DNA from: Alphaproteobacteria bacterium 46_93_T64
GTDB taxonomy: Bacteria; Pseudomonadota; Alphaproteobacteria; Sneathiellales; Sneathiellaceae
Assembly: GCA_002163135.1 (NCBI GenBank)
Contig: MAAN01000013.1
Coordinates: 62,001-126,000 of the forward strand
Length of the DNA: 64,000 nt
Direction of reading: 5' to 3'
Below, in pieces: positions 9,096-17,788 of the stretch; position 1 is the stretch's first letter, and the number at the start of each line of letters is the position of its first letter. The notes under the pieces are model-generated. The model had not been told where the DNA came from. It was given only the letters and a program-made list of their open reading frames with translations, and searched no databases. A program made the position numbers and the translations under genes.

Positions 9096-10111
9096 ATTGT
9101 CTCCGTCACTTTCGATAGAAGCGGCGGGCGATCGGGATCCAGACCCCGGTTAAGCGAAACCTGATTGACCAAATTATAGAAACTTTGGACCATGGTAATC
9201 GGAGCACAAACTGGGTGAACATCTTGCACATGGGGCAGTTTATTTTGCACGTTTTCTTCAATCCCAGCTGTGTACACAGCCCCTCCTTGGGCTTCAAGTA
9301 AGGGAATGAGTTCTTTCACGCTCGCTTGGGTTTCGTCTTGTTGAGAAAATACCAATGTCGCAATTTTGTTTTTTAAAATCGCCATTGGTCCATGGCGAAT
9401 TTCCGCTGCGCTAAAGGCTTCTGCGTGCAACATACAGGTTTCCTTAAACTTGAGAGCGGCTTCCTGCGCAATGCCAAAACTAGCCGCGCGACCAACAACA
9501 AGTAGATGCTCCGCCTTTGCAAGATCTTGCGTTGCCACCGACCAATCCAGCGTGTTGGCTGCCTCCAACTGCTCAGGCAGTATTTTTAGGGCTTCAATTA
9601 GTTCGTTGTTTTGAGACCAGTGAGCCACCAGTTGAACAACCGCAGCAAGGGTTGTGATATAGGACTTGGTCGCCGCAACACTGATTTCTGGTCCGGCACA
9701 AAGGGGAAGGACTGTATCTGCAATCTTTGCAAGCGGTGAGTTTTCTACGTTAACAATTGCAACAACAGTGGCGCCGGCTTTGCTTGCAGCTTGAGCTGCA
9801 GCCAATAGGTCCGGGCTTTGACCAGATTGCGATATTGCAATGAATAACGCGCCCTCCATTTGCGGTTCGACTTTATAAATTGAACTAATTGAGGGGGCGG
9901 CCGAGGCTGTGATTATTCCTGTTTGGGTTTCGATCACATATTTTGCAAAGGTAGCTCCGTGATCTGAACTTCCTCTTGCACAAGTCGCCACAAATTTTGG
10001 CGGATTTTTTCTCAGCTTCTCGCCCAATATCTTACAAATACTTTCATTATTTTGAAGCATTCTACGGACAGCGCTCGGCGCTTCAGCTGTCTCAATTGAC
10101 ATTTGGCTCAT
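9092..10111 (-). CDS. Glucosamine-6-phosphate deaminase, SIS-domain type (NagB-II)
   Basis: A 339-residue protein of two SIS domains, resembling the isomerase half of GlmS without its glutaminase domain. Family motifs include ATCARGSSDHGATFAKY near residue 40 and ISQSGQSPDLL around residue 90 (sugar-phosphate-binding serines), with FKETCMLHAEAFSAAEIRHGP in the C-terminal half. This is the NagB-II type, which converts glucosamine-6-phosphate to fructose-6-phosphate and ammonia. It sits between the GntR regulator and nagA, overlapping both by four bases. A GlmS-like role is excluded by the missing N-terminal amidotransferase domain. Confidence 0.88.
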   Translation of the reverse strand: MSQMSIETAEAPSAVRRMLQNNESICKILGEKLRKNPPKFVATCARGSSDHGATFAKYVIETQTGIITASAAPSISSIYKVEPQMEGALFIAISQSGQSPDLLAAAQAASKAGATVVAIVNVENSPLAKIADTVLPLCAGPEISVAATKSYITTLAAVVQLVAHWSQNNELIEALKILPEQLEAANTLDWSVATQDLAKAEHLLVVGRAASFGIAQEAALKFKETCMLHAEAFSAAEIRHGPMAILKNKIATLVFSQQDETQASVKELIPLLEAQGGAVYTAGIEENVQNKLPHVQDVHPVCAPITMVQSFYNLVNQVSLNRGLDPDRPPLLSKVTETI

Positions 10112-10863
10112 AGATGTAGCTCCGCCAAGAAGTCGTAGGAGTCTCCACGATAGTGTGACCTTACAAATTCAGCCGCAGTACCATCGGCAAGAAAAGATTG
10201 CCGTTCAATATACAAACATGCGCTTCCTGTCTGCACTCCAAGCAAATGGGCATGCTCCATATCAAATAATTCTGCTCTGATTTTTTGTTTGGCCCGAACA
10301 GGGCGCCCAGCATGTTTTCCCAAATAATCATAAAGAGACCGATCAACCTTGTTTGGATCTGGCAACAAATTATTGGGTAAACAAGCATACTCCAGACACA
10401 TGGCCACACCTTCGGCACTTCGAATGCGATAGAGGCGGCTTACTTTTGCTCCGGTCTGCAAGTTCAGCATCTCGGCCTCATGCGGTGATGCTGTTCCCAC
10501 TGACCGATCAAGCCAAGTAATATCTGATTTCATACCCCGTTTTGCCATATCCTCAGTGAAACCTGTAAGTCGAGACAGCAACTGCTCCACCCGCGGACTT
10601 ACAAAAGTTCCAGCCCCCCGTTTTTGGGTGAGCAAACCACTTTCAGCAAGCCCGGTAACCGCCCGGCGGACTGTAATCCGAGAGACACCGAGGCTGGCGG
10701 CCAAATCTCTTTCACTTGGAAGCGCATCCTTTTCGTTAATCAGCCCTTCTTCCACCGCTTTTCGAATGCCTCTTTGCAGTTTTTTATATAATGGCTGACT
10801 AACTTCTTCCCGGCTCTCAAATTCGGATTTTAAAAGATCAAGAAAAGGTGCAGGATCAAGCAT
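10108..10863 (-). CDS. GntR/HutC-family regulator with UTRA domain, NagR-like
   Basis: A 251-residue repressor. The N-terminal winged helix spans residues ~15-85 (ALPSERDLAASLGVSRITVRRA), and the C-terminal UTRA ligand domain includes YRIRSAEGVAMCLEYACLP and a final SHYRGDSYDFLAEL segment. Such regulators of GlcNAc operons respond to GlcN-6-P or GlcNAc-6-P. The ATG at 10863 is preferred over 10887 because it is preceded by GGGTGG and overlaps the kinase stop by eight bases. The likely target is the divergent control region at 11774-12035. Confidence 0.85.
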   Translation of the reverse strand: MLDPAPFLDLLKSEFESREEVSQPLYKKLQRGIRKAVEEGLINEKDALPSERDLAASLGVSRITVRRAVTGLAESGLLTQKRGAGTFVSPRVEQLLSRLTGFTEDMAKRGMKSDITWLDRSVGTASPHEAEMLNLQTGAKVSRLYRIRSAEGVAMCLEYACLPNNLLPDPNKVDRSLYDYLGKHAGRPVRAKQKIRAELFDMEHAHLLGVQTGSACLYIERQSFLADGTAAEFVRSHYRGDSYDFLAELHL

Positions 10864-11773
10864 GTTTTCCACCCGTTGTCTGGTCATGCGTCGATATTGC
10901 TAATTTGTGGCCTTGCTCTGCCAACAAACACGCACCATCGAGAGCATCGCCCATGGGGGCCGCAAGAACGCTTTTGATTTGTTCAGACAACCAAGGCATT
11001 AAGGGTTCCGCCATTCCGCCGACCAGAACCACAGAATTCGCGCCCACATCCAAAAGGCTTTTTACTAAAAGTTCCACCTCTTTGACTGTGTGTTCAATCA
11101 ACTCCACCGCCAAATCATCCTGTCCACTCAGCTCAAAAATTCGAGGAACAAAGGCCCCGTAATCAGTTGGGCGTGCGGTTTTCGCCCAGTCGATTATTTT
11201 CACTACGGAGTAATCGAACTCTGAAAGAATTGCGTCGCAAAGGGAGGTTCGAGGCAAAATGTTTTCTGCTCCCTGCACTGCTCTTCTAAGTGCCATACGA
11301 CCTAAATACGCACCGCTAGCATGATCGGAAATCAGAAATCCATGCCCGCCGCGCACAAATGTTTGCTCCCTTACCACTGCATATCCACAGCTACCTGTGC
11401 CAATGATCAATATGGCACCATCGTTGCCACCGAATGCGCCGAGCTGTGCTATATGAGCATCTGTTTCAGCACGTGTCGTCTTAAAAATATGGGTGTATGC
11501 ATCAAAAGCTGCCTTCGCTTCCGGAGAGCATAATCCAGCCATCCCAATACCGGCATGAATGTTATGAAAAGGAACGTCGGACATATCAGCTTGCTTTAAC
11601 GCCCCCGCAACGGCGCGCTTTATTTCCGCAAAAACAACATCCATTCCAAGCAATGCATTCGCCGGACCAGCGGCACCCTCACCCAGACGTTTGCCCGAAC
11701 TATCCGTCAAACGAGCCCGACATTGCGTACCACCGCAATCCAGCCCTACAAAAAGTGTTCCCGTATGATCCAA
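10856..11773 (-). CDS. BadF/BadG-type N-acetylhexosamine kinase (GlcNAc/MurNAc kinase), TTG start
   Basis: A 305-residue sugar kinase of the BadF/BcrA ATPase family, actin-like fold. Phosphate-binding motifs are LFVGLDCGGTQCRARL at the N-terminus and IIGTGSCGYAV near residue 130. The first codon is TTG at 11773 with GAGGGAG about ten bases upstream; an in-frame stop excludes a longer form. Kinases of this type phosphorylate GlcNAc, and the MurK branch also accepts MurNAc. With nagA, nagB-II and murQ nearby, both products would be usable here. It is the first gene of the leftward operon. Confidence 0.82.
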   Translation of the reverse strand: MDHTGTLFVGLDCGGTQCRARLTDSSGKRLGEGAAGPANALLGMDVVFAEIKRAVAGALKQADMSDVPFHNIHAGIGMAGLCSPEAKAAFDAYTHIFKTTRAETDAHIAQLGAFGGNDGAILIIGTGSCGYAVVREQTFVRGGHGFLISDHASGAYLGRMALRRAVQGAENILPRTSLCDAILSEFDYSVVKIIDWAKTARPTDYGAFVPRIFELSGQDDLAVELIEHTVKEVELLVKSLLDVGANSVVLVGGMAEPLMPWLSEQIKSVLAAPMGDALDGACLLAEQGHKLAISTHDQTTGGKHA

Positions 11774-12035
11774 GTGGGTTTTGCTCCCTCAGCGGCCCAA
11801 GTCAGCAGTGACGTCGGCCGAGCATAATTTCATGAGAAGATTACTCCAATGTATAACCAATTTCAATACCATTTATAATTTTAAAATGAACATTCCTGCA
11901 GATCTCGATTTTAAGTCACTCACCACTTACATTTAACTAACTGAAAAATAACAATAAATTTTTATTTATTAAAAAATGTTAAGCATTTTAGAAAAAAGGA
12001 CTCTCATTTTTTTATTCTTGATATACAATATTGGT
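11774..12035. promoter_or_regulatory. Divergent control region of the amino-sugar operons
   Basis: About 260 AT-rich bases separate the TTG of the kinase gene and the preferred ATG of murQ. A TATACA box at 12022-12027 lies so close to the murQ ATG that the mRNA could be leaderless; no Shine-Dalgarno sequence precedes that ATG. Similar tracts CCAATGTATAACCAA (11846-11860) and the sequence around TTGGTATGCATATTGG (12031-12046) could be sites for the GntR regulator, but this is only a guess. Confidence 0.4.
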
Positions 12036-12962
12036 ATGCATATTGGACCTTATAGTGAAATTTGGGATGAAAACATCCCTGAAACAGAGCAACCTGATCC
12101 AACCCTAAAGGGGCTGGATTTACGCTCGAACACATCCATATTGCGCACAATGCTCGACAGCCAAACCAAGGCGATACAATCTATTGAAGCTGCCCTTCCG
12201 GCTCTTAGCTCAGCCGCTGATGCGATAGTGACCAAACTCTCCGATCCAAGTAGCCGCCTAATCCATGGTGGGGCTGGATCATCAGGCTTGCTCGCCATGC
12301 AAGATGCCATGGAACTTAATCCAACTTTTGACTGGCCGCTGGAGCGACAAGTGTTCCTGATGGCCGGAGGTGATAAAGCTCGATTGACGCCAATAGGTCC
12401 TGAGGAAGATAATATCCGCACCGTCGATGACGCGGTAAAAGATAACAATATATGCAACAAAGATGTTGTGATCATCGTTGCTGCAAGCGGCACCACTCCT
12501 TTCAGCGTTCGTTTGCTAAAGGCGGCTAATAAAGTGGGCGCTCTTACAATCTCAATCGCTAACAATCCGGACACTGAATTACTAAATCTCGCCGATCATG
12601 GCATTTGCTTGAAGTCAGGACCCGAGATCATAGCTGGATCTACACGTCTGGCTGCTGGGACAGCACAAAAAGCGGCGCTTGGCATGTTATCAAGTTTGAT
12701 CATGACAAGACTAGGTCACGTGATCGACGGCTTCATGGTCAACATGGTGGCAAACAATCAAAAATTGTATGAACGCGCAAGTCGTATAGTCGCCAGTATC
12801 TCGCAATGCAGTCTTGAAAAAGCGACGAATGCATTGGACGAGACAAAAGGGGCAATCAAACCGGCCATTCTAGTCTGTCTGGGGTTAAACCAAGCGGATG
12901 CCAAAATCATGCTGGAAAAAACAGGGGGTGATCTACGGCATGCAATGGAAGGCCTTGTATAG
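12036..12962 (+). CDS. murQ: N-acetylmuramic acid 6-phosphate etherase
   Basis: MurQ cleaves the D-lactyl ether of MurNAc-6-phosphate to give GlcNAc-6-phosphate and lactate. The 308-residue protein contains the SIS-domain motifs HGGAGSSGLLAMQDAMEL and VAASGTTPFSV, and the IGPEEDN region with the catalytic acid. KSGPEIIAGSTRLAAGTAQK matches the conserved MurQ block. The ATG at 12036 gives the family N-terminus; the in-frame ATG at 11976 would add a hydrophobic stretch not expected for a cytoplasmic enzyme. It heads the rightward ABC-transporter operon, with the binding-protein gene 36 bp downstream. Confidence 0.9.
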   Translation: MHIGPYSEIWDENIPETEQPDPTLKGLDLRSNTSILRTMLDSQTKAIQSIEAALPALSSAADAIVTKLSDPSSRLIHGGAGSSGLLAMQDAMELNPTFDWPLERQVFLMAGGDKARLTPIGPEEDNIRTVDDAVKDNNICNKDVVIIVAASGTTPFSVRLLKAANKVGALTISIANNPDTELLNLADHGICLKSGPEIIAGSTRLAAGTAQKAALGMLSSLIMTRLGHVIDGFMVNMVANNQKLYERASRIVASISQCSLEKATNALDETKGAIKPAILVCLGLNQADAKIMLEKTGGDLRHAMEGLV

Positions 12963-12998
12963 AAAATATTGGGAAATCGATACTAACAGGAGGGTAAA

Positions 12999-14261
12999 AT
13001 GGGAATTCAACGAAAGATTACTTTAGCCGCAGCTTTGGCTGGGTTGATGGCACTACTACCAATTACCGCAAGTGCGGAGACATCACTGACCATCGAAAGT
13101 TGGCGTAATGATGATCTAGAAATATGGAGTGATAAAATCATTCCGGCCTTCAATAAAGATCACCCGGAAATCAAGGTGGTTTTTGAACCGTCTCCGCCTG
13201 CCGATTACAATGCCAGCCTAAACGCAAGGCTTGCTGGTGGAACAGCTGGTGATCTAATCACCTGCCGCCCGTTCGACGCATCACTCGAACTGTTTAAAAA
13301 TGGCACTCTTGAGCCACTCACGGGTTTGTCAGGATTGGACAGTTTTTCAAACGTCGCAAAAAGTGCCTGGACTACCGATGATGGCGCCACCACATTTTGT
13401 ATGCCTATGGCGTCAGTGATCCACGGCTTTATGTATAACAAAGAAATCTTCAAAGAACTTAACCTTAGCGTCCCCAAAACGCGTGATGAATTCATGGCTG
13501 TTTTGGAAAAAATCAAATCCGGAAGCCGCTATACACCGATTGCACTTGGGACAGCAGATCAATGGGAAGCCGCTACAATGGGCTTTCAAAATGTCGGTCC
13601 AAATTTTTGGAAGGGTGAAGAAGGGCGACTAGCTCTGATCAAAGGTTCTGCAAAATATACAGATGCTGCATATGTTGACACGTTCAAACATCTGGCAAAA
13701 TGGGCGCCTTATATGGGCAAAGGATATACGGCGCAGAAATACCCGGACACTCAAAACCTGTTCACATTGGGTCGCGCCGCGATTTATCCAGCTGGATCTT
13801 GGGATATTGCCACATTTAATGCACAAGCAGATTTCGAATTCGGTGCATTTCCACCACCAACAGGAAAAGCAGGGGATGATTGCTACATCTCTGATCATAC
13901 AGATATTGGTCTTGGCATAAATAAAGCGTCCAAGAACAAAGAAGCCGCAAAGACCTTCCTTAACTGGATGGCAACATCTGAGTTCGCAGACTTGTTCGCC
14001 AACTCACTTCCAGGCTTCTTCCCGCTTTCTAATGCTAAAGTGACAATCGAAGATCCCGTTGCTAGTGAATTTGTTAGCTGGCGCGGTAAATGCAAATCAA
14101 CAATTCGGAATTCATATCAAATTCTATCGCGGGGTACACCCAATTTGGAAAATGAACTTTGGAATGTCAGTGCGCAGGTCATAAATGGTAAAATGACACC
14201 GCAAGATGCTGCTAAGCAGGCTGAAACAGGCCTCGCGAAATGGTACGCACCGCATAAATAA
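12999..14261 (+). CDS. Sugar ABC transporter solute-binding protein (CUT1 family)
   Basis: A 420-residue family-1 extracellular sugar-binding protein. The signal peptide is the first ~26 residues, ending ITASA. The body has the typical pattern WRNDDLEIWSDKIIPAFNKD, then GDLITCRPFD, with AAIYPAGSWDIATFN in the C-terminal lobe. Translation signal AGGAGG is ideal. It probably delivers an amino sugar or a GlcNAc-containing disaccharide to the permeases encoded downstream, judging from murQ just upstream and the nag genes across the divergent promoter. Confidence 0.9.
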   Translation: MGIQRKITLAAALAGLMALLPITASAETSLTIESWRNDDLEIWSDKIIPAFNKDHPEIKVVFEPSPPADYNASLNARLAGGTAGDLITCRPFDASLELFKNGTLEPLTGLSGLDSFSNVAKSAWTTDDGATTFCMPMASVIHGFMYNKEIFKELNLSVPKTRDEFMAVLEKIKSGSRYTPIALGTADQWEAATMGFQNVGPNFWKGEEGRLALIKGSAKYTDAAYVDTFKHLAKWAPYMGKGYTAQKYPDTQNLFTLGRAAIYPAGSWDIATFNAQADFEFGAFPPPTGKAGDDCYISDHTDIGLGINKASKNKEAAKTFLNWMATSEFADLFANSLPGFFPLSNAKVTIEDPVASEFVSWRGKCKSTIRNSYQILSRGTPNLENELWNVSAQVINGKMTPQDAAKQAETGLAKWYAPHK

Positions 14262-14270
14262 GTAACAGCA

Positions 14271-14303
14271 AGCCCCAGTTTCTAACGCATAGAAACTGGG
14301 GCT
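14271..14303 (+). terminator. Strong hairpin between binding-protein and permease genes
   Basis: A 14-bp perfect stem, AGCCCCAGTTTCTA (14271-14284) with TAGAAACTGGGGCT (14290-14303), loop ACGCA, followed by a T-run. It has full terminator form, yet the permease genes follow directly with their own ribosome site, so read-through must occur or the mRNA is processed here. Confidence 0.85.
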
Positions 14304-14331
14304 TTTTTCCAGAAAACAGGAGAGATTAAGC

Positions 14332-15261
14332 ATGGAAAAGGGGGTATCTGCACGGCGGTTTCCAATTCACATTGCTGTTTTTTTGGCGCCAGCTGTTCTG
14401 ATCTACTCTTTGTTTATGATCTACCCCTTAATCGACACTTTTCGGTTTTCATTGTTCAGTCCCAATGAAGCTGGAAACTTGAATTTTGTCGCTTTTGATA
14501 ATTACGTTAAACTATTAACAGATCCGGATTGGTCCAGTTCATTCTGGAACGCCTTGTACAACAACTTCATACTCTTTCTCGTGCATATGCTGGTGCAAAA
14601 CCCCATTGGGCTACTTCTCGCGGCACTCTTGAGCCTGCCTGTCTTGAAGGGTCGGCAGATCTACCGTACGGCAATTTTTATGCCGACAATGATGTCAGTG
14701 GTGATTATCGGGTTTATCTGGCAACTCATATTAAACCCGCTTTGGGGTGTTGCAGAAACCTTGATGTGGCATGTGGGCCTCGACGCCTTTTTCTATCCAT
14801 GGCTCGGCGATGAAGCTACAGCACTGATCACATTATCCCTTATATCTGTATGGCAATGGGTCGGCATTCCCATGATGCTGATCTATGCCGCGCTTCTGGG
14901 TATTCCCGAAGACCTGACGGAAGCTGCCGAAATTGATGGCGCCAGTCACATGCAAATATTCTGGAAGATAAAATTACCGCTTATCCTGCCCACATTGGGA
15001 GTTGTATCGGTTTTAACGTTTGTTGCCAACTTCAATGCTTTTGATCTGATTTATGCCGTAAAAGGAGCACTCGCAGGACCCAATTTTTCTACAGACATCA
15101 TGGGAACCCTGTTTTACCGGGTCTTCTTTGGGTTCCAGCTGCAAATTGGAGATGCCAGTATGGGCGCGACAGTGGCAACAACGATGTTCCTAATCATTCT
15201 GGTCGGGATATTATTTTATCTATTTGTCATTCAACGACGCATGCAGCGTTATACTTTTTAG
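14332..15261 (+). CDS. Sugar ABC transporter permease, MalF/UgpA type
   Basis: A 309-residue inner-membrane permease with six hydrophobic segments. The EAA-type cytoplasmic loop that contacts the ATPase is EDLTEAAEIDGASHMQIFWK near residues 200-220. AGGAGAG precedes the start. It pairs with the next permease to form the CUT1 channel. Confidence 0.93.
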   Translation: MEKGVSARRFPIHIAVFLAPAVLIYSLFMIYPLIDTFRFSLFSPNEAGNLNFVAFDNYVKLLTDPDWSSSFWNALYNNFILFLVHMLVQNPIGLLLAALLSLPVLKGRQIYRTAIFMPTMMSVVIIGFIWQLILNPLWGVAETLMWHVGLDAFFYPWLGDEATALITLSLISVWQWVGIPMMLIYAALLGIPEDLTEAAEIDGASHMQIFWKIKLPLILPTLGVVSVLTFVANFNAFDLIYAVKGALAGPNFSTDIMGTLFYRVFFGFQLQIGDASMGATVATTMFLIILVGILFYLFVIQRRMQRYTF

Positions 15262-15267
15262 GGCCTG

Positions 15268-16131
15268 ATGCATATGTCCATTCTAACATCAGCCTCCAGG
15301 AAAATTAATAAACCGCTTGGCAAACTTGGCGTACACACCATCTTGCTGTGCTATATGATCATCGCTCTCTGGCCAATTTTTCTAGTCATTTCAAACGCGT
15401 TTAAAAGCAGAAAAGCTATATTTCGCGATCCAATGGCCCTTCCAGATGTGGATAGTTTTTCGATCGTCGGATTTGAAAAAGTGCTGGCTCGCAGTAATTT
15501 CGATCTATATTTTCTGAACTCCTTTACTGTTATGACGGTCTCTCTTGCCATCACTTTGGTTGCTGGCGCAATGGCAGCATGGGCACTATCTGAATACAAA
15601 TTTCGAGGAAATACCCTTCTTGGGTTATATCTTGCCATCGGGATTATGGTGCCTATTCGCTTGGGAAGTGTCAGCATTCTCAAGCTCATAGTAGATTTGG
15701 ATCTCACCAATACACTCACAGCCCTAATATTGGTCTATGTTGCGCAGAGTCTGCCTCTTACCATCTTCATCCTAAACGAGTTTATGAGCCAGATCCCCAA
15801 AGATTTGAAAGAGGCTGCACGTTGCGATGGTGTCAGTGAATATCGTATCTTTTTTCAAATAATACTTCCCCTAACCCGGCCGGCTATTGCAACTGTAGGT
15901 ATATTCACCATGGTCCCCGTGTGGAACGACTTGTGGTTCCCTCTGATCCTGGCTCCGGGCGAGTCTACACGAACAGTGACGTTAGGCGTCCAGCAATTTG
16001 TCGGTCAGTATGTGACGGATTGGAACGCGGTTCTCGCATCACTCACACTTGCGATCATTCCCATAATGATTGTGTATCTCATTTTCTCTCGTCAATTGAT
16101 ACGTGGTATCACCTCCGGCGCGGTAAAGTAG
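15268..16131 (+). CDS. Sugar ABC transporter permease, MalG/UgpE type
   Basis: A 287-residue permease with six hydrophobic segments and the EAA loop KDLKEAARCDGVSEYRIFFQ around residues 178-197. Two ATGs (15268 and 15274) are possible starts; AGGG lies before both. It is six bases behind the first permease gene and is its channel partner. Confidence 0.93.
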   Translation: MHMSILTSASRKINKPLGKLGVHTILLCYMIIALWPIFLVISNAFKSRKAIFRDPMALPDVDSFSIVGFEKVLARSNFDLYFLNSFTVMTVSLAITLVAGAMAAWALSEYKFRGNTLLGLYLAIGIMVPIRLGSVSILKLIVDLDLTNTLTALILVYVAQSLPLTIFILNEFMSQIPKDLKEAARCDGVSEYRIFFQIILPLTRPAIATVGIFTMVPVWNDLWFPLILAPGESTRTVTLGVQQFVGQYVTDWNAVLASLTLAIIPIMIVYLIFSRQLIRGITSGAVK

Positions 16132-16144
16132 TAAAGGTCGGTTC

Positions 16145-17161
16145 ATGGCAAATATCAAACTGGATGCTATTCAGAAATCATATGGAACTATCGAAGTTAT
16201 CCATGGCGTAGACATTGATATCAAAGACGGCGAATTTTGTGTTTTTGTCGGCCCCTCGGGATGCGGAAAATCAACGTTACTCCGGATGATTGCCGGACTT
16301 GAAGAAATCACTAGTGGTGAAATGAAGATCGGCGGAAATCGTGTGAACGAATTGCCGCCAGCGGATCGCGGCATCGCTATGGTATTTCAGTCCTATGCAC
16401 TCTATCCCCATATGAGCGTTTATAAAAATATGGCCTTTGGTCTATCCATTAAAAAATTCAGCAAGACGGACGTAAAAAAACGTGTTCATGAGGCAGCTGA
16501 AATTCTGCAACTTACGGATCTCTTAACCAGAAAACCCGCTCAACTCTCTGGGGGCCAACGTCAGCGTGTTGCTATCGGCCGCGCTATTGTCAGGGATCCG
16601 GAAGTATTTTTGTTCGATGAGCCGCTGTCCAACCTTGATGCAGCCCTTCGAGTGCAAACACGTATTGAAATTGCGAAACTTCATACCAAATTGAAGAACA
16701 CCGTCATCTATGTCACCCACGATCAGGTGGAGGCTATGACCTTGGCCGATAAGATTGTCGTTCTGAATGACGGTCGCGTAGAACAAATCGGAAGCCCACT
16801 CGATCTCTACGACAAACCGCAAAATCTCTTCGTGGCGGGCTTCATTGGCTCTCCAAAAATGAATTTCCTTAAAGCCAGTCAAACTGAATTTTCATCTGCG
16901 AGTGTAGAGACTATTGGTGTTCGCCCGGAACATCTTCGGCAAACGACTGAGGCTGACCTCTTGCTGACTGGCACAGCAGATGTGGTCGAGCGCCTTGGGG
17001 ATGTAAGTTATGTCTATCTGACAACAACTGACGGCACCAACATTATCATCGCCACTCCTGGCGCCAGCAAGGTGGAACCTGGTGACACAGTTACTTTTGG
17101 CGCAGACAAACAGTCTCTGCATTTCTTTAACGCAGACGGCATCCGGTGCGAAGGAGACTAA
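16145..17161 (+). CDS. Sugar ABC transporter ATP-binding protein, UgpC/MsmK type
   Basis: A 338-residue ATPase that energises the CUT1 permease pair. Walker A is GPSGCGKST (residues ~37-45), the Q-loop FQSYALYPHM, the signature LSGGQRQRVAIGRA and Walker B VFLFDEP, followed by a TOBE-type C-terminal regulatory domain. Proteins of this group can serve several sugar transporters. It is the last gene of the murQ operon. Confidence 0.95.
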   Translation: MANIKLDAIQKSYGTIEVIHGVDIDIKDGEFCVFVGPSGCGKSTLLRMIAGLEEITSGEMKIGGNRVNELPPADRGIAMVFQSYALYPHMSVYKNMAFGLSIKKFSKTDVKKRVHEAAEILQLTDLLTRKPAQLSGGQRQRVAIGRAIVRDPEVFLFDEPLSNLDAALRVQTRIEIAKLHTKLKNTVIYVTHDQVEAMTLADKIVVLNDGRVEQIGSPLDLYDKPQNLFVAGFIGSPKMNFLKASQTEFSSASVETIGVRPEHLRQTTEADLLLTGTADVVERLGDVSYVYLTTTDGTNIIIATPGASKVEPGDTVTFGADKQSLHFFNADGIRCEGD

Positions 17162-17250
17162 GACTAATTTTTGACCCTCTGAACAGTGACAATAAGAAAT
17201 ATTTTGAACAAACAATTATAGTGCCAAAAGTCTGATACCCTTCAGTGCTG

Positions 17251-17754
17251 TTAGCGATCCTCGTTGCCTTCTGTCGGTGTCATGTCATGGAAAAGCCAGA
17301 CCATGCGATCGAGAAACCACAATTTACCGCCCATTGAGATTACCAGACCAACTAGGGTTAAGTACAAATCCAGTTGCCACAATCCCAGTGCTAGCAGGGC
17401 CACACCAATACCAATGAAGACAATAAGAACACGTGTCACTTGAGTATGGTGCTTTGGGATTGGAACCTCCTTGGAAGCGATCCAGTACCTTTCTCCCATG
17501 ACGCCCTGCGACATCCACGAATTCGTAGATAGTGGAACCTTAAAAAGGCGTGGATTTATCCAGTTCCATAACAAGACCAAGGCGACGGATACTAATGCCC
17601 ACCAGTCTAGCCACTCACGGCTCCAGATTGCCAACGCAAGCAGAGGAAGAATACTTAATCTCGACCAACCGCTCAACGGATTGGCGTGACGGGCCCAGGT
17701 GGCATCGTCCATGCGCATAAACCGCTCAAAAATTTTCCCAACGCTTTTTGCCAT
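17251..17754 (-). CDS. Small membrane protein, DUF6653-like
   Basis: A 167-residue protein with three or four hydrophobic segments (LSILPLLALAIWS, WWALVSVALVLLW, VLIVFIGIGVALLALGLW). The N-terminal RFMRMDDATWARHANPLSGWSR looks like the family I know as DUF6653, function unknown. The ATG at 17754 is chosen because AAGGAG lies 11 bases upstream; the GTG at 17766 overlaps that site. It is convergent with the ABC operon and near the MocR gene. Confidence 0.65.
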   Translation of the reverse strand: MAKSVGKIFERFMRMDDATWARHANPLSGWSRLSILPLLALAIWSREWLDWWALVSVALVLLWNWINPRLFKVPLSTNSWMSQGVMGERYWIASKEVPIPKHHTQVTRVLIVFIGIGVALLALGLWQLDLYLTLVGLVISMGGKLWFLDRMVWLFHDMTPTEGNEDR

Positions 17755-17788
17755 GCTTTCGCTCACTCCTTAATGTTGAGAAATCGAA

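Noticed and set aside
9092-10111. GlmS (glucosamine-6-phosphate synthase)
   Set aside because: No N-terminal glutaminase domain and placed between nagA and a GntR regulator; NagB-II fits better.
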